From: Pedobacter sp. MC2016-05
GTDB taxonomy: Bacteria > Bacteroidota > Bacteroidia > Sphingobacteriales > Sphingobacteriaceae
Assembly: GCF_026239735.1 (NCBI RefSeq)
Contig: NZ_JAPIVT010000016.1
Span: 1-64,000, forward strand
Length of the DNA: 64,000 nt
Direction of reading: 5' to 3'
The translations under genes were made by a program, and so were the position numbers. Shown in pieces: positions 15,646-24,733 of the stretch. Below the pieces are notes generated by a model. That model was given only the letters and a program-made list of their open reading frames with translations, searched no databases and had not been told where the DNA came from. How positions within the stretch are numbered: position 1 is the stretch's first letter; each line of letters begins with the position of its first letter.

Positions 15646-17733
15646 ATGACGAAGAACATCTTTATAGCATCTGCAGAGCCTTATACCGGAAAATCAGTGA
15701 TTGCATTTGGCATGATAAACATGCTGCTGGCTAAAACCCAAAAAGTAGGTTATTTTAAGCCAATCATTGCTCAAGAAGATCCAAATCAAAAAGACGAACA
15801 CGTAGAAGCAATGCTTGATTACTTCGCATTACCGATTCGTTACGAAGATGCTTTTGCCTTTACCCGACAAGATATGCTTCACCAGGCTGAAGATAGCGGC
15901 ACAATTATCAATACGATCATCAGTAAATATAAAAAATTAGAAGATAATTATGATTTCACTGTAATTGAAGGAAGCGATTTTTTAGGCGAAGGCAGCGCCT
16001 TTGAATTTGAATCGAATGCTTTAATGGCCAAAAACCTGGGCGCTCCGGTTTTGATCGTGGTATCAGGAAAGGGAAAAACGGCAAGTCAGTTATTTAAAAG
16101 TGCCATCAATATTTACCGCAACTTTTTGTTAAGAGATGTGCAGGTTTTGGGTGTGGTGGCCAATATGGTCAACCCTGAAGAAGCAGAACGTATTAAACAG
16201 GCCTTAACCAATCAATTACCGCCAGAATTATTAATAGCCGTAATTCCCATCGAAAGTGGTTTGCAAAGCCCAACTATGAAAGAAATTGCGGCTGCGCTTG
16301 ATGCTGATATTTTATTCGGTGCCGATTTGCTAGATAATCAGGTTGATAATTTTGTAACCGGTGCGATGATGCTGCCAAACTTTTTGAGGCACATTAAAGA
16401 TAATCTGCTCATTGTAACCCCTGGTGACCGGGGCGATATTATCATCGGATCGTTGCAAGCCAACTTATCCGCCAACTACCCTAAAATTGCCGGAATTGTA
16501 CTTACTGCCGGAAGTTTGCCCGATGAACCAATGATTAAGCTGATTGAAGGTTTGCAAACCATTATCCCCATTATTGCAGTTCAAAAGGGGACATTTGAAA
16601 CCACTACAACTATTGGTTCAATTCATTCTAAAATCACGATAGATAACAAGAAAAAAATTGAGTTAGCCATAGATATTTTTGAAAAACATGTCGATTTAAA
16701 AGCGCTTGATGATAAAATTATCACATTCAGTTATCAGGGCATCACCCCGCACATGTTTCAATATCAACTGGTAAAATGGGCCAAAAGAGAAAAGAAACAC
16801 ATTGTTCTTCCCGAAGGAAATGATGAGCGAATTTTGAAAGCAGTTGAGAAATTGATTGCCCAGGATATTGTTGACATTACGTTGTTGGGCGATCCATTGG
16901 AGATTAGTAATTCTATCAAACGACTTGGCTTAAACCTAGACCTGAATACCATTCATATCCATAATCCTGCGCTTTCCGAGCACTATGATTCTTATGTAGA
17001 AACTTTGCACGAGTTAAGAAAGGCCAAAAATGTAAATCTGGAAATGGCTCGGGATATGATGACAGATGTTTCTTATTTTGGCACGATGATGGTTTACAAG
17101 GGCGATGCCGATGGAATGGTTTCTGGCGCAGTGCACACCACTCAACATACCATCCGCCCGGCATTACAGTTTGTAAAAACCAGACCAGGCGTTTCCGTTG
17201 TGTCATCGATATTTTTTATGTGTTTACCCGAACGGGTAGCCATCTTTGGGGATTGCGCTGTAAACCCCAATCCAACCGCACAACAACTTGCAGAAATCGC
17301 TATTTCATCAGCAGAAAGTAGTGCCAAATTTGGCATTGAACCAAGAATTGCTATGTTATCTTATTCATCCGGTACCTCAGGAGAAGGTGAAGATGTAGAA
17401 CGCGTGAGGGAAGCTACCGCAATTGTTAGGGAAAGATATCCTGAGCTTAAAATCGAAGGACCGATCCAATATGATGCTGCTGTAGATCCTATAGTTGGTA
17501 AGCAAAAAATGCCGAATTCGGAAGTTGCGGGCCGGGCAAGTGTTTTGATTTTCCCAGATTTAAATACAGGGAACAACACATACAAAGCTGTACAACGCGA
17601 AACTGGCGCATTAGCCATTGGCCCAATGTTGCAGGGATTAAATAAACCTATTAACGACCTTAGTCGGGGTTGTACTGTTGATGATATTTTTAATACGGTA
17701 GTGATTACCGCGATACAATGTCAAGACCTATAA
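15646..17733 (+). CDS. pta: Phosphate acetyltransferase
   Basis: 695 residues from ATG 15646. A TTG at 15604 in frame is less likely. It is the long Pta form with an N-terminal P-loop-like domain (FIASAEPYTGKSV), a middle DRTGG domain (about 215-320) and the C-terminal catalytic domain (about 370-690). The catalytic part starts KREKKHIVLPEGNDERILKA and includes SYSSGTSGEGEDVERV and the final NDLSRGCTVDDI, all diagnostic. It converts acetyl-CoA and phosphate to acetyl phosphate and CoA. ackA follows after nine bases, so the two form the acetate overflow and ATP-yielding operon. Confidence 0.97.
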   Translation: MTKNIFIASAEPYTGKSVIAFGMINMLLAKTQKVGYFKPIIAQEDPNQKDEHVEAMLDYFALPIRYEDAFAFTRQDMLHQAEDSGTIINTIISKYKKLEDNYDFTVIEGSDFLGEGSAFEFESNALMAKNLGAPVLIVVSGKGKTASQLFKSAINIYRNFLLRDVQVLGVVANMVNPEEAERIKQALTNQLPPELLIAVIPIESGLQSPTMKEIAAALDADILFGADLLDNQVDNFVTGAMMLPNFLRHIKDNLLIVTPGDRGDIIIGSLQANLSANYPKIAGIVLTAGSLPDEPMIKLIEGLQTIIPIIAVQKGTFETTTTIGSIHSKITIDNKKKIELAIDIFEKHVDLKALDDKIITFSYQGITPHMFQYQLVKWAKREKKHIVLPEGNDERILKAVEKLIAQDIVDITLLGDPLEISNSIKRLGLNLDLNTIHIHNPALSEHYDSYVETLHELRKAKNVNLEMARDMMTDVSYFGTMMVYKGDADGMVSGAVHTTQHTIRPALQFVKTRPGVSVVSSIFFMCLPERVAIFGDCAVNPNPTAQQLAEIAISSAESSAKFGIEPRIAMLSYSSGTSGEGEDVERVREATAIVRERYPELKIEGPIQYDAAVDPIVGKQKMPNSEVAGRASVLIFPDLNTGNNTYKAVQRETGALAIGPMLQGLNKPINDLSRGCTVDDIFNTVVITAIQCQDL

Positions 17734-17742
17734 AAAAATAAC

Positions 17743-18939
17743 ATGAATATTTTAGTCATAAATTCTGGGAGCAGTTCCCTAAAGTATCAACTTTTTAAAA
17801 TGCCTGAACAAGCGCCAATTTGTAGCGGATTGGTTGAACGCATTGGCATTGAAGGCTCTTACATTAAACATACGGTTTACGCAGGCGGAGAGAAATTTGT
17901 AACCGAAAAAAATGGTTTCATAATCGATCACGGCGAAGGTTTGAATCAAGTTTTAACTTTGCTAAGCGAGGGCGAACGAGCGGTTATTGCTAGTCCGGAT
18001 GATATTGCTGCCGTTGGCCACCGTGTGGTGCATGGAGGTGAACACTTTTCGGGACCTACTTTGATAACGGAAGAAGTGAAGGCGCAGATTAGAAAGCTTT
18101 TTTCTCTGGCCCCACTCCATAATCCTGTTAATTTGAAATGCATAGAAGTTGCCGAACAAACATTTAAAAAGGCTAAACAAATTGCGGTTTTTGATACCGC
18201 TTTTCACCAAACCATTCCACAGGAAGCATTTAGGTACGCTATTCCAAATCGGTACTACAAGGAACATGGAATTCGTGTATATGGATTCCATGGAACCAGC
18301 CACAAGTATGTGAGTGAGCAAGCGATTAAATGGCTGGATAAAAAAGATTCAAAAATCATCACTATCCATCTGGGAAATGGCTGCAGCATGACTGCCGTTG
18401 AAAATGGAAAATCGATAGATACCAGTATGGGTTTTGGCCCTTTAAGTGGATTAATGATGGGTACGCGTTCCGGCGATATCGACCCTTCGGTGATCTTTCA
18501 TTTAATAGAGCATGCGGGTTATAGCCTCGATCAGTTGAGTACATTGTTTAATAAACAGTCGGGATTGTTAGGCGTAGGCGGTTCGAGCGATATGCGTGAC
18601 ATTGGAAAGCTGGCTGCTGAAGGTAGTGATGGTGCAATTTTAGCACTCCAGCTTTATGCTTACAGAATTAAAAAATTTATTGGTGCTTATGCAGCAATTT
18701 TGAATGGCCTTGATGCTATAGTATTTACAGCCGGTGTTGGAGAAAACGACAAATTAATGCGTGCTTCGGTTTGCGATGAGCTAAATTATCTCGGTATCGA
18801 AATGGATGCCGAAAGTAACTTAAACTATTCGGGCGGAATTGCAGATGTAAGTACAGATGAATCCAGAGTAAAAATTCTGGTGATTCCAACCAATGAAGAA
18901 TACGAAATTGCCTACCAATGTTTTGGACTATTGGCTTAA
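17743..18939 (+). CDS. ackA: Acetate kinase
   Basis: 398 residues, the usual length. It has the ASKHA-fold N-terminus ILVINSGSSSLKYQLF, the substrate motif AVGHRVVHGG, VFDTAFHQTIP, the signature GFHGTSHKYVS, the nucleotide site HLGNGCSMTA and TAGVGEND near the C-terminus. It turns acetyl phosphate and ADP into acetate and ATP, or runs in reverse to activate acetate. It is co-transcribed with pta. The transcript ends at a strong bidirectional hairpin. Confidence 0.98.
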   Translation: MNILVINSGSSSLKYQLFKMPEQAPICSGLVERIGIEGSYIKHTVYAGGEKFVTEKNGFIIDHGEGLNQVLTLLSEGERAVIASPDDIAAVGHRVVHGGEHFSGPTLITEEVKAQIRKLFSLAPLHNPVNLKCIEVAEQTFKKAKQIAVFDTAFHQTIPQEAFRYAIPNRYYKEHGIRVYGFHGTSHKYVSEQAIKWLDKKDSKIITIHLGNGCSMTAVENGKSIDTSMGFGPLSGLMMGTRSGDIDPSVIFHLIEHAGYSLDQLSTLFNKQSGLLGVGGSSDMRDIGKLAAEGSDGAILALQLYAYRIKKFIGAYAAILNGLDAIVFTAGVGENDKLMRASVCDELNYLGIEMDAESNLNYSGGIADVSTDESRVKILVIPTNEEYEIAYQCFGLLA

Positions 18940-18944
18940 TTAAA

Positions 18945-18982
18945 AATTCATCAATCAGCTGAAAGGAGCTGATTGATGAATT
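18945..18982. terminator. Bidirectional Rho-independent terminator
   Basis: A perfect 16-bp stem AATTCATCAATCAGCT / AGCTGATTGATGAATT with a 6-base loop, between ackA and the convergent VOC gene. Confidence 0.9.
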
Positions 18983-18987
18983 CAATT

Positions 18988-19368
18988 TTACCCTTCAAAA
19001 ACCGATAGAATATTTCCGGATGGATCTTTAAACCAGGCAATCTTCGGCCCTTGCTCGCCTCTCGAGATACCTTTCTCATCAGTTTTAAGATATTCTGAAT
19101 CGTATTGTTCGAATTTTATTCCTTTGGAAATCAGCTCATCCACAGCTTCCTCAATATTGTTTACAGGAAAGTTTAATACCGTAAAAGTTGCCGGTTCATG
19201 ATTATCTTTCGGGTAGAGCATGATGTTTTCACTCCCTTCCAGTGCCAACTCCAAAATGCCCATCTCTCCCACTTTGGTTTTCAAACCAATTGATTCATAA
19301 AATGCTTTTGCCTCTTCAATGTCCTTTACAGAGAATGAACTAAATGCTTTGCTTGTTTGTAACATCAT
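18988..19368 (-). CDS. VOC (glyoxalase/bleomycin-resistance) family protein
   Basis: 126 residues forming one vicinal-oxygen-chelate domain with two beta-alpha-beta-beta-beta units. Visible are SSFSVKDIEEAKAFYESIGL near the start, LNFPVNNIEEAVDELISKGI in the middle and the C-terminal IAWFKDPSGNILSVFE, which supplies the metal-binding Glu. Members bind a metal and act on or sequester small molecules; the substrate is unknown. The DinB-family gene lies upstream on the same strand. Confidence 0.9.
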   Translation of the reverse strand: MMLQTSKAFSSFSVKDIEEAKAFYESIGLKTKVGEMGILELALEGSENIMLYPKDNHEPATFTVLNFPVNNIEEAVDELISKGIKFEQYDSEYLKTDEKGISRGEQGPKIAWFKDPSGNILSVFEG

Positions 19369-19411
19369 GATATAAAAATTAGTGAAACAATATTTGGGGC
19401 GCTTGTATCAG

Positions 19412-19888
19412 TTAACTCTTCCAGGCACCGATTAATCTTCTTATTAATACTATTTCCGCAGTGTGATAAGCATTGTGATCGGCAATTTGCAGCGCTTCGC
19501 GAAGCAGTGTTTGTCCCTGCCCATGCGGAATTTGGAGATAAAGATCTTTCGATTTCATCAATGAGATAAACTCTTTTAGGTCAGTTTCTATACTGGCGAT
19601 GGTTTTATTCCAGGCTTCTTCGCTTTCTGGAGCAACCTCTTTCGGCCAATACTGCTCCGGCCATTTCGGAGACTGATGATTGCCATCTTTACTAAATTCA
19701 AGCATATCCCATTGGGCTATACGAATATGTTCTGCCAATTGCCAGATGCTGTAAGGTAGGAAATCAGGCTTTTTTGAAACCTGCTCAATCGTTAAATCTG
19801 CAAGTGCTTCTTTCAAACCTACATGCGCTCCTCCGCCACCCAATAATTTTTTAAGTTCGTTAAGTAAAATTGAAGTATTATTTTCCAT
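19412..19888 (-). CDS. DinB-family protein
   Basis: 158 residues from ATG 19888. The frame can extend ten codons to 19918, but the inner Met matches the usual start. It is a four-helix DinB-like fold with LPYSIWQLAEHIRIAQWDML and a late IADHNAYHTAEIVLIRR. These histidines (AEH, DHNAYH) match the metal triad of the DinB superfamily. Such proteins can be thiol-dependent transferases, which is of interest beside the ergothioneine genes, but no specific role is shown. The Gly-Gly-Gly-Gly-Ala stretch near the N-terminus is unusual. Confidence 0.85.
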   Translation of the reverse strand: MENNTSILLNELKKLLGGGGAHVGLKEALADLTIEQVSKKPDFLPYSIWQLAEHIRIAQWDMLEFSKDGNHQSPKWPEQYWPKEVAPESEEAWNKTIASIETDLKEFISLMKSKDLYLQIPHGQGQTLLREALQIADHNAYHTAEIVLIRRLIGAWKS

Positions 19889-19962
19889 TTGGTTAAGGGT
19901 ATAGTAAAGAATTAACAAAATAGAAAGCTTATGGTTTGGGTAGTTATTTTCTATTACTTTTG

Positions 19963-21039
19963 ATGATGAACTTTCAAGATCTATTTCCGGTTTTAAATCA
20001 CAGCACCTACCTAAATACTGCGTACTCTGGCATTTTAAGTAAACCGCTATTAGAATGGCGCAACAAACACGATGTTGAGTACCTTAATGAAGGAAGCAAT
20101 TTTAGGGTAAACCAGGCTACGATAATCGAAGATTTAAGAAAGAAAGTCGCGGAAATTTACCAGGCAGAAAATATCTTTTTAACCCCAAACTTTTCTTTTG
20201 GATTTAATACCTTGCTGAATGGACTCGATGAAAACCATCGATTTTTGCTTTTAAAAGAAGATTATCCTTCCCTTGCCTATCCGGTAAAAACTCTAGGCTT
20301 TGAATTTACAGAAGTTGATATTGATGTAAACCTGGAGGAGAATATTATTAAAGCAATTGAAGATTTTAAACCGACAGCTTTTGCATTCAGTATGGTGCAA
20401 TATATTAGCGGTTATAAATTATCAGAAGATTTCATCAAGAAAATCAAGCAAACCTATCCGCAGATTTTGTTGATGGCCGATGGAACCCAGTTTTGTGGCA
20501 CAACGCCATTTAACTTTAAACAATCAGGCTTAGATGCACTCATTTCGAGTGGCTATAAATGGTTACTTTCTGGATTTGGAAATGGATTCATTTTGTTATC
20601 AGAACAATTAATTGGCGAACTCTATCAAGATCGAGTGCATAAAAAACTTCCAACAGCGCCATTTTTAATTGGAAAAAGTCATTTGGATATGTGTTTTGAA
20701 CCTGGCCATTTAGATACCTTAAATTTCGGCTCGCTTTATCATAGCCTTAATTTCTTACAATCTACCGGGTTTGAGCACATCGAAAAAAGCAACCAATTCC
20801 TTTGCCAAAAGGCGAGATTAGAATTTCACAATAAAGGTTTACTCCCAGTTTGGATCACAGAGAGAGAAAGCCAATCAACCATTATCAGCCTACCTTTGGA
20901 AGAAAAATTGGTGCAAAAACTGGCTGAAGCTAACATTATATGTTCAGCAAGGGGCGCTGGAACGAGATTTTCGTTCCATTTTTATAATACTGAGGATGAT
21001 TTACAGAAACTGCTTGATGTGCTTGATGGCAAAAGTTAA
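19963..21039 (+). CDS. Class V aminotransferase-fold PLP enzyme (candidate EgtE-like lyase)
   Basis: About 358 residues from ATG 19963 (ATG 19966 also possible; the TTG at 19936 is rejected). It is a fold-type I PLP enzyme with NTAYSGILSKPLLEW at the N-terminus and FLTPNFSFGFNTLL as the cofactor phosphate loop. LLMADGTQFCG carries the Asp that pairs with the pyridine nitrogen, and the Lys in ISSGYKWLLSGFGNG forms the Schiff base. It converges on egtD with a 4-base overlap of the ends. The ergothioneine pathway needs a PLP C-S lyase (EgtE) after EgtB. Proximity suggests this role, but a cysteine-desulfurase-like or kynureninase-like activity is also possible. Confidence 0.85.
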   Translation: MMNFQDLFPVLNHSTYLNTAYSGILSKPLLEWRNKHDVEYLNEGSNFRVNQATIIEDLRKKVAEIYQAENIFLTPNFSFGFNTLLNGLDENHRFLLLKEDYPSLAYPVKTLGFEFTEVDIDVNLEENIIKAIEDFKPTAFAFSMVQYISGYKLSEDFIKKIKQTYPQILLMADGTQFCGTTPFNFKQSGLDALISSGYKWLLSGFGNGFILLSEQLIGELYQDRVHKKLPTAPFLIGKSHLDMCFEPGHLDTLNFGSLYHSLNFLQSTGFEHIEKSNQFLCQKARLEFHNKGLLPVWITERESQSTIISLPLEEKLVQKLAEANIICSARGAGTRFSFHFYNTEDDLQKLLDVLDGKS

Positions 21040-22010
21040 TCGACTTTCCAAACGGCATCTGTAAAATATTTCTGATGATCGAAAAATCGATGTATCGGAT
21101 TGAAGCCAGATTTTTTAGCCAACGCATCTACATCTTCAAGAGAATATTTTTGTGAGATCTCCATGTAGATAAATTCATTTGCTTCGAAGTGAATAATTTC
21201 ATCGCCTACATTTACCCACTGCTCTTGCAAACTGATTAAATAACTTTTGCAAGCTCCGGTTTCAGGATCGTATGATGCGTAATGATCGAACTTTGAAACA
21301 TCGAAATCACCATCTAATTCATTGTTTATCCGATCCAGAAGATTCAAATTGAATGAGCGGGTAATCCCCGCAGGATCATTATAGGCTGCCAAAATCTGTT
21401 TCGGATTTTTCTTTAAATCAAATCCGATAATCAGTAAATCATTTGGGGAAAGCTCACTCCGTAAATCACAGCAAAACTGTTCGGCATCCTTCAAGTTCAT
21501 ATTACCGATATTGGCTCCCATAAATAAAACCACTTTCCGGCGACTAGAAATCTCCTTTGCTTTTTTAAGCATTTTGAAGTAATCGCCATTAAGTCCCTCC
21601 ATTTTCAACTGAGGAAGTTTTTTAGGTAGATTTTCTTCCAGATCGTTGATTACATGCGTTGAAATATCAATAGGAAAATAGGTAAAGTTAAGCTGTTGTT
21701 TTAACAAGGCATTTAAGAGATGAATAGATTTTGTCGCATCGCCGGCGCCAAGCTCAATCAAATCAAAAGGTTGATCATCAACAGCAATAAATCTTGCTAA
21801 TTCTGAAGATTGTTGCTCCATAATCTCCATCTCTGCATCAGTAAGGTAGTATTCATCCATATCCATGATTTGTTGAAATATGCGATCGCCTTTTTCATCA
21901 TAGAAATATTTTGAGCTTAAAAACTTAGGTTTACTTTGCAATCCTTGTAAAACATCAGTTAAAAATGATGTACCAACTGACGCAATCTGATTGGTAATAA
22001 TAGAATCCAT
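21036..22010 (-). CDS. egtD: L-histidine N-alpha-methyltransferase EgtD
   Basis: 324 residues, the usual EgtD length. The SAM site is in FDLIELGAGDATKSIHLL, followed by FPIDIS and the family motif LFMGANIGNM. The C-terminal segment YMEISQKYS places Glu284 and Ser286 where EgtD uses a Glu-x-Ser pair to hold the histidine imidazole. The enzyme trimethylates the alpha-amino group of histidine to hercynine, the first step of ergothioneine synthesis. It is the last gene of an operon, three bases after egtB. Support for histidine as substrate is good from motif and context. Confidence 0.93.
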   Translation of the reverse strand: MDSIITNQIASVGTSFLTDVLQGLQSKPKFLSSKYFYDEKGDRIFQQIMDMDEYYLTDAEMEIMEQQSSELARFIAVDDQPFDLIELGAGDATKSIHLLNALLKQQLNFTYFPIDISTHVINDLEENLPKKLPQLKMEGLNGDYFKMLKKAKEISSRRKVVLFMGANIGNMNLKDAEQFCCDLRSELSPNDLLIIGFDLKKNPKQILAAYNDPAGITRSFNLNLLDRINNELDGDFDVSKFDHYASYDPETGACKSYLISLQEQWVNVGDEIIHFEANEFIYMEISQKYSLEDVDALAKKSGFNPIHRFFDHQKYFTDAVWKVD

Positions 22011-22013
22011 AGG

Positions 22014-23162
22014 TTACTTTGCTAATCTTATGCCTGTAAATTGCCACCTTAAATGTGGATGAAAAAAATTGCGGTAAGTGCTGCGTTCATGTCCTAGAGG
22101 TGTGGCAACCGATGCACCACGAAGCACTTTTTGGTTTACCATAAATTTGCCATTATATTCTCCGAGCGCACCTGGCGCTTTACTAAAACCTGGATACGGC
22201 AAATAAGCACTTTCAGTCCACTCCCATCTTGAACCCCAATTCAATTGCTGTGCTGCTATTTCCCACTCAAATTCAGTAGGCAAACGCAAACCCTTCCAAC
22301 TGGCAAAGGCATAAGCCTCATAATAACTTACATGCGTTGCGGGCGCTTTAAGGTCGATCGATTGCAAACCATTAAGCGTGTAGTTAAACCAGGCATCATC
22401 CATCTTGCTCCAGTACATGGGTGCTACAATTTGATTGTTGTTTACCCAATCCCAACCTTCTGAATGCCACAGGCTAAAATTTTTATAACCACCGGCTTCA
22501 ATAAAATCCAAATATTCTCCGTTCGTTACCAAAGCGGTACTTATGGCGAAATTCTGAAGATATACTTTGTGTCTCGATAGTTCATTATCAAAGCAAAAGC
22601 CATTACCGCTGTATCCAACTTCATAAACGCCTTCCGCAATAGCTATCATTTGTGTTTCAGATGCCGGTAAGCTTTTATCTTTCCAATTTATATCGTACAC
22701 TGGAAACAACGGATTATTACCTAAAATATATTTGATATCGGTTAGCAGGAGTTCCTGATGTTGTTGCTCATGATTGAAACCCAAATGCAGCAATTCTGTT
22801 AACTTCTCATCTACAGGGCAAGAAAGTAATTTAGCCATGGCTTCATCTACATAAGCACGATATTGATAAACTTCATTCACACTTGGCCGGCTTAAATTAC
22901 CACGATCGGTACGGATTACCCTTGCACCAACGGTTTCATAATAGCTGTTAAAAACGTAGTTATAGTCTGGATTAAACTCTTGGTATTCTGGCGAAAAGGG
23001 TTTCAAAATAAAGGTTTCGAAAAACCAGGTGGTATGGCCCAAATGCCATTTTGGAGGGCTAACGTCAACTATCGGTTGAACTACATAATCCTCCGTTTGC
23101 AGAGGCTCACATATTTCTTCAGAATGCTTTCTAATTAGCAAGTATTCTTCGCTTAAATTCAT
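22014..23162 (-). CDS. egtB: Ergothioneine biosynthesis sulfoxide synthase EgtB
   Basis: 382 residues with two domains. The N-terminal DinB-like domain has PPKWHLGHTTWFFE and GFNHEQQHQELLLTDIKY, supplying the iron triad His44, His131 and His135. The C-terminal FGE-sulfatase-like domain has FDNELSRHKVYLQNF, VTNGEYLDFIEAGGY and LRLPTEFEWEIAA, and ends FTGIRLAK. It joins hercynine and a thiol donor with oxygen to form the sulfoxide. No egtA or egtC is nearby, so the donor may be cysteine rather than gamma-glutamylcysteine. Its start overlaps the end of the transporter gene by four bases, indicating coupled translation. Confidence 0.95.
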   Translation of the reverse strand: MNLSEEYLLIRKHSEEICEPLQTEDYVVQPIVDVSPPKWHLGHTTWFFETFILKPFSPEYQEFNPDYNYVFNSYYETVGARVIRTDRGNLSRPSVNEVYQYRAYVDEAMAKLLSCPVDEKLTELLHLGFNHEQQHQELLLTDIKYILGNNPLFPVYDINWKDKSLPASETQMIAIAEGVYEVGYSGNGFCFDNELSRHKVYLQNFAISTALVTNGEYLDFIEAGGYKNFSLWHSEGWDWVNNNQIVAPMYWSKMDDAWFNYTLNGLQSIDLKAPATHVSYYEAYAFASWKGLRLPTEFEWEIAAQQLNWGSRWEWTESAYLPYPGFSKAPGALGEYNGKFMVNQKVLRGASVATPLGHERSTYRNFFHPHLRWQFTGIRLAK

Positions 23163-24733
23163 TTGTTGTTGTCTAGATATTGCTTCAGATCTGTGATAGA
23201 ATAAACACCAAGTTCTTTTGATTGTTTTCGGCGCATCATTAAAGCATAAGAATTATTAAAACCAATTGGAGTTAACCATTTAATTCCGAATTTCTTGATG
23301 AATTCATCTTTAACGTAGTTGTAGGTTTCATCTTTATCATGAGCAATTTTCCTTGCAAAATCTGCATCTGGTTGTAGCAAAACCAACAATCCGGTTCCTG
23401 TATATTCAGGATAAAAATCTATCTGATCGTTAACCAATGCATCGAAGCAAATTTTTGTGCCGCCCAAACCCGTTTTAGTAGCCACCTGATAATTGGTATT
23501 TCCCTGAATAAGCATTTTATACATTTCTGCTAAAATGTACTGTTCGCCGAAAATTTTAGAACCAATGCGTACCGTTTCTCCCTTACCATTTAGCGCCGAC
23601 TTATACAACTTCTGACTTTCCAGAAACTCCTTTGCAACCCGCTCAGGACTTTGGTGTAGCTGATCCGTTTTGTAATTAAGATCAGTCATTATAGAATCGT
23701 TAATTTTGCCTTCAAGAAGATTTAGTGTTTTTTCTAATTCAGGAAACTTTTTTAGGGAAGATGTTCTAACAATTGGTGCTGCATAATAAGGTGGAAAAAT
23801 ACCTTTGTCATCCTTTAAGATGATTAGGTCGAATGCCTTCAATCTTCCATCGGTAGAATATCCGCTAATTACATCCAATTCCTTCTCAAAAGCAGCTTTG
23901 TACATTACCGCATCACTAATTACAATCGTATGGATTTTTAAACCGTAAACGGATTTCAACCCTAAATCGCCATCTTGCCTACCCATAAACTCTGGCGTAA
24001 AACCAGCAGTCAGCGAACTTCCGTAAGCTTTCGGCAGCAAATAAAAGCCACCCAAAATTAAAATCACAATAGGAAGAATGATCAATACCCGCTTTAGTTT
24101 CTTGATATTGAGGTTTTGAAGGAGCGCCAGTAAAGCATCTAATAAAATGGCCAACACTGCTGCCGGGATTGCACCAGCGAGAATCATGTTGGTATTGTTC
24201 AATGATATTCCCCCGAAAATAAATTCACCCAAACCACCCGCAGCGATGTAGGATGCCAGCGTTGCGACCCCCACATTGATGACGGTAGCGGTTCGTATTC
24301 CAGCTAAAATTACAGGCATGGCTAGCGGAAGCTCTACTTTGAAAAGAATTTGCTTTGCACTCATTCCCATCGCCTTCGCCGCCTCGCGTACATTAGCATC
24401 TATGCCAACAATGCCCGTATAAGTGTTTCGGATAATGGGCAAAAGCGCATAAATGAGCAACGCCACAATCGCGGGTTTCGCACCAATTCCTAATAATGGA
24501 ATCATAAATCCCAATAGTGCAATGCTCGGAATAGTTTGCAAAACACCTGCAAAAGCCAAAACCGATCCTGATAACTTGCGCTTTCTGGCTATTAAAATGC
24601 CCAAAGGCAAACCAACCAAAACCGCAAAAAATAGTGAAATAAATGTTAAACCTAAATGTTGGAGGGTTTGATTGAACAGCTTATCTGACTGTTCTGCCAT
24701 GAATTGCCACAGGCTTTGCTGGTTCTCATTCAT
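23159..24733 (-). CDS. ABC transporter permease/substrate-binding fusion, EgtU-like (OpuB/OpuA type)
   Basis: 524 residues. Residues 1-215 form a BPD-type permease with about five or six helices and an EAA loop (EAAKAMGMSAKQILFKVELP). After a hydrophobic linker helix near 215-230, residues 240-524 are an OpuAC-type periplasmic binding domain (EQYILAEMYKMLIQ, YPEYTGTGLLVLL, NNSYALMMRR). This fused layout is that of the bacterial ergothioneine importer EgtU and of choline/betaine importers. The genes on both sides are the ATPase and egtB, with 8- and 4-base overlaps, so ergothioneine or hercynine is the favoured substrate. Glycine betaine or choline remains the main alternative. Confidence 0.88.
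   Translation of the reverse strand: MNENQQSLWQFMAEQSDKLFNQTLQHLGLTFISLFFAVLVGLPLGILIARKRKLSGSVLAFAGVLQTIPSIALLGFMIPLLGIGAKPAIVALLIYALLPIIRNTYTGIVGIDANVREAAKAMGMSAKQILFKVELPLAMPVILAGIRTATVINVGVATLASYIAAGGLGEFIFGGISLNNTNMILAGAIPAAVLAILLDALLALLQNLNIKKLKRVLIILPIVILILGGFYLLPKAYGSSLTAGFTPEFMGRQDGDLGLKSVYGLKIHTIVISDAVMYKAAFEKELDVISGYSTDGRLKAFDLIILKDDKGIFPPYYAAPIVRTSSLKKFPELEKTLNLLEGKINDSIMTDLNYKTDQLHQSPERVAKEFLESQKLYKSALNGKGETVRIGSKIFGEQYILAEMYKMLIQGNTNYQVATKTGLGGTKICFDALVNDQIDFYPEYTGTGLLVLLQPDADFARKIAHDKDETYNYVKDEFIKKFGIKWLTPIGFNNSYALMMRRKQSKELGVYSITDLKQYLDNNK

Noticed and set aside
16764..17618. Several antisense frames within pta
   Set aside because: They are shadows of the strong pta coding frame.
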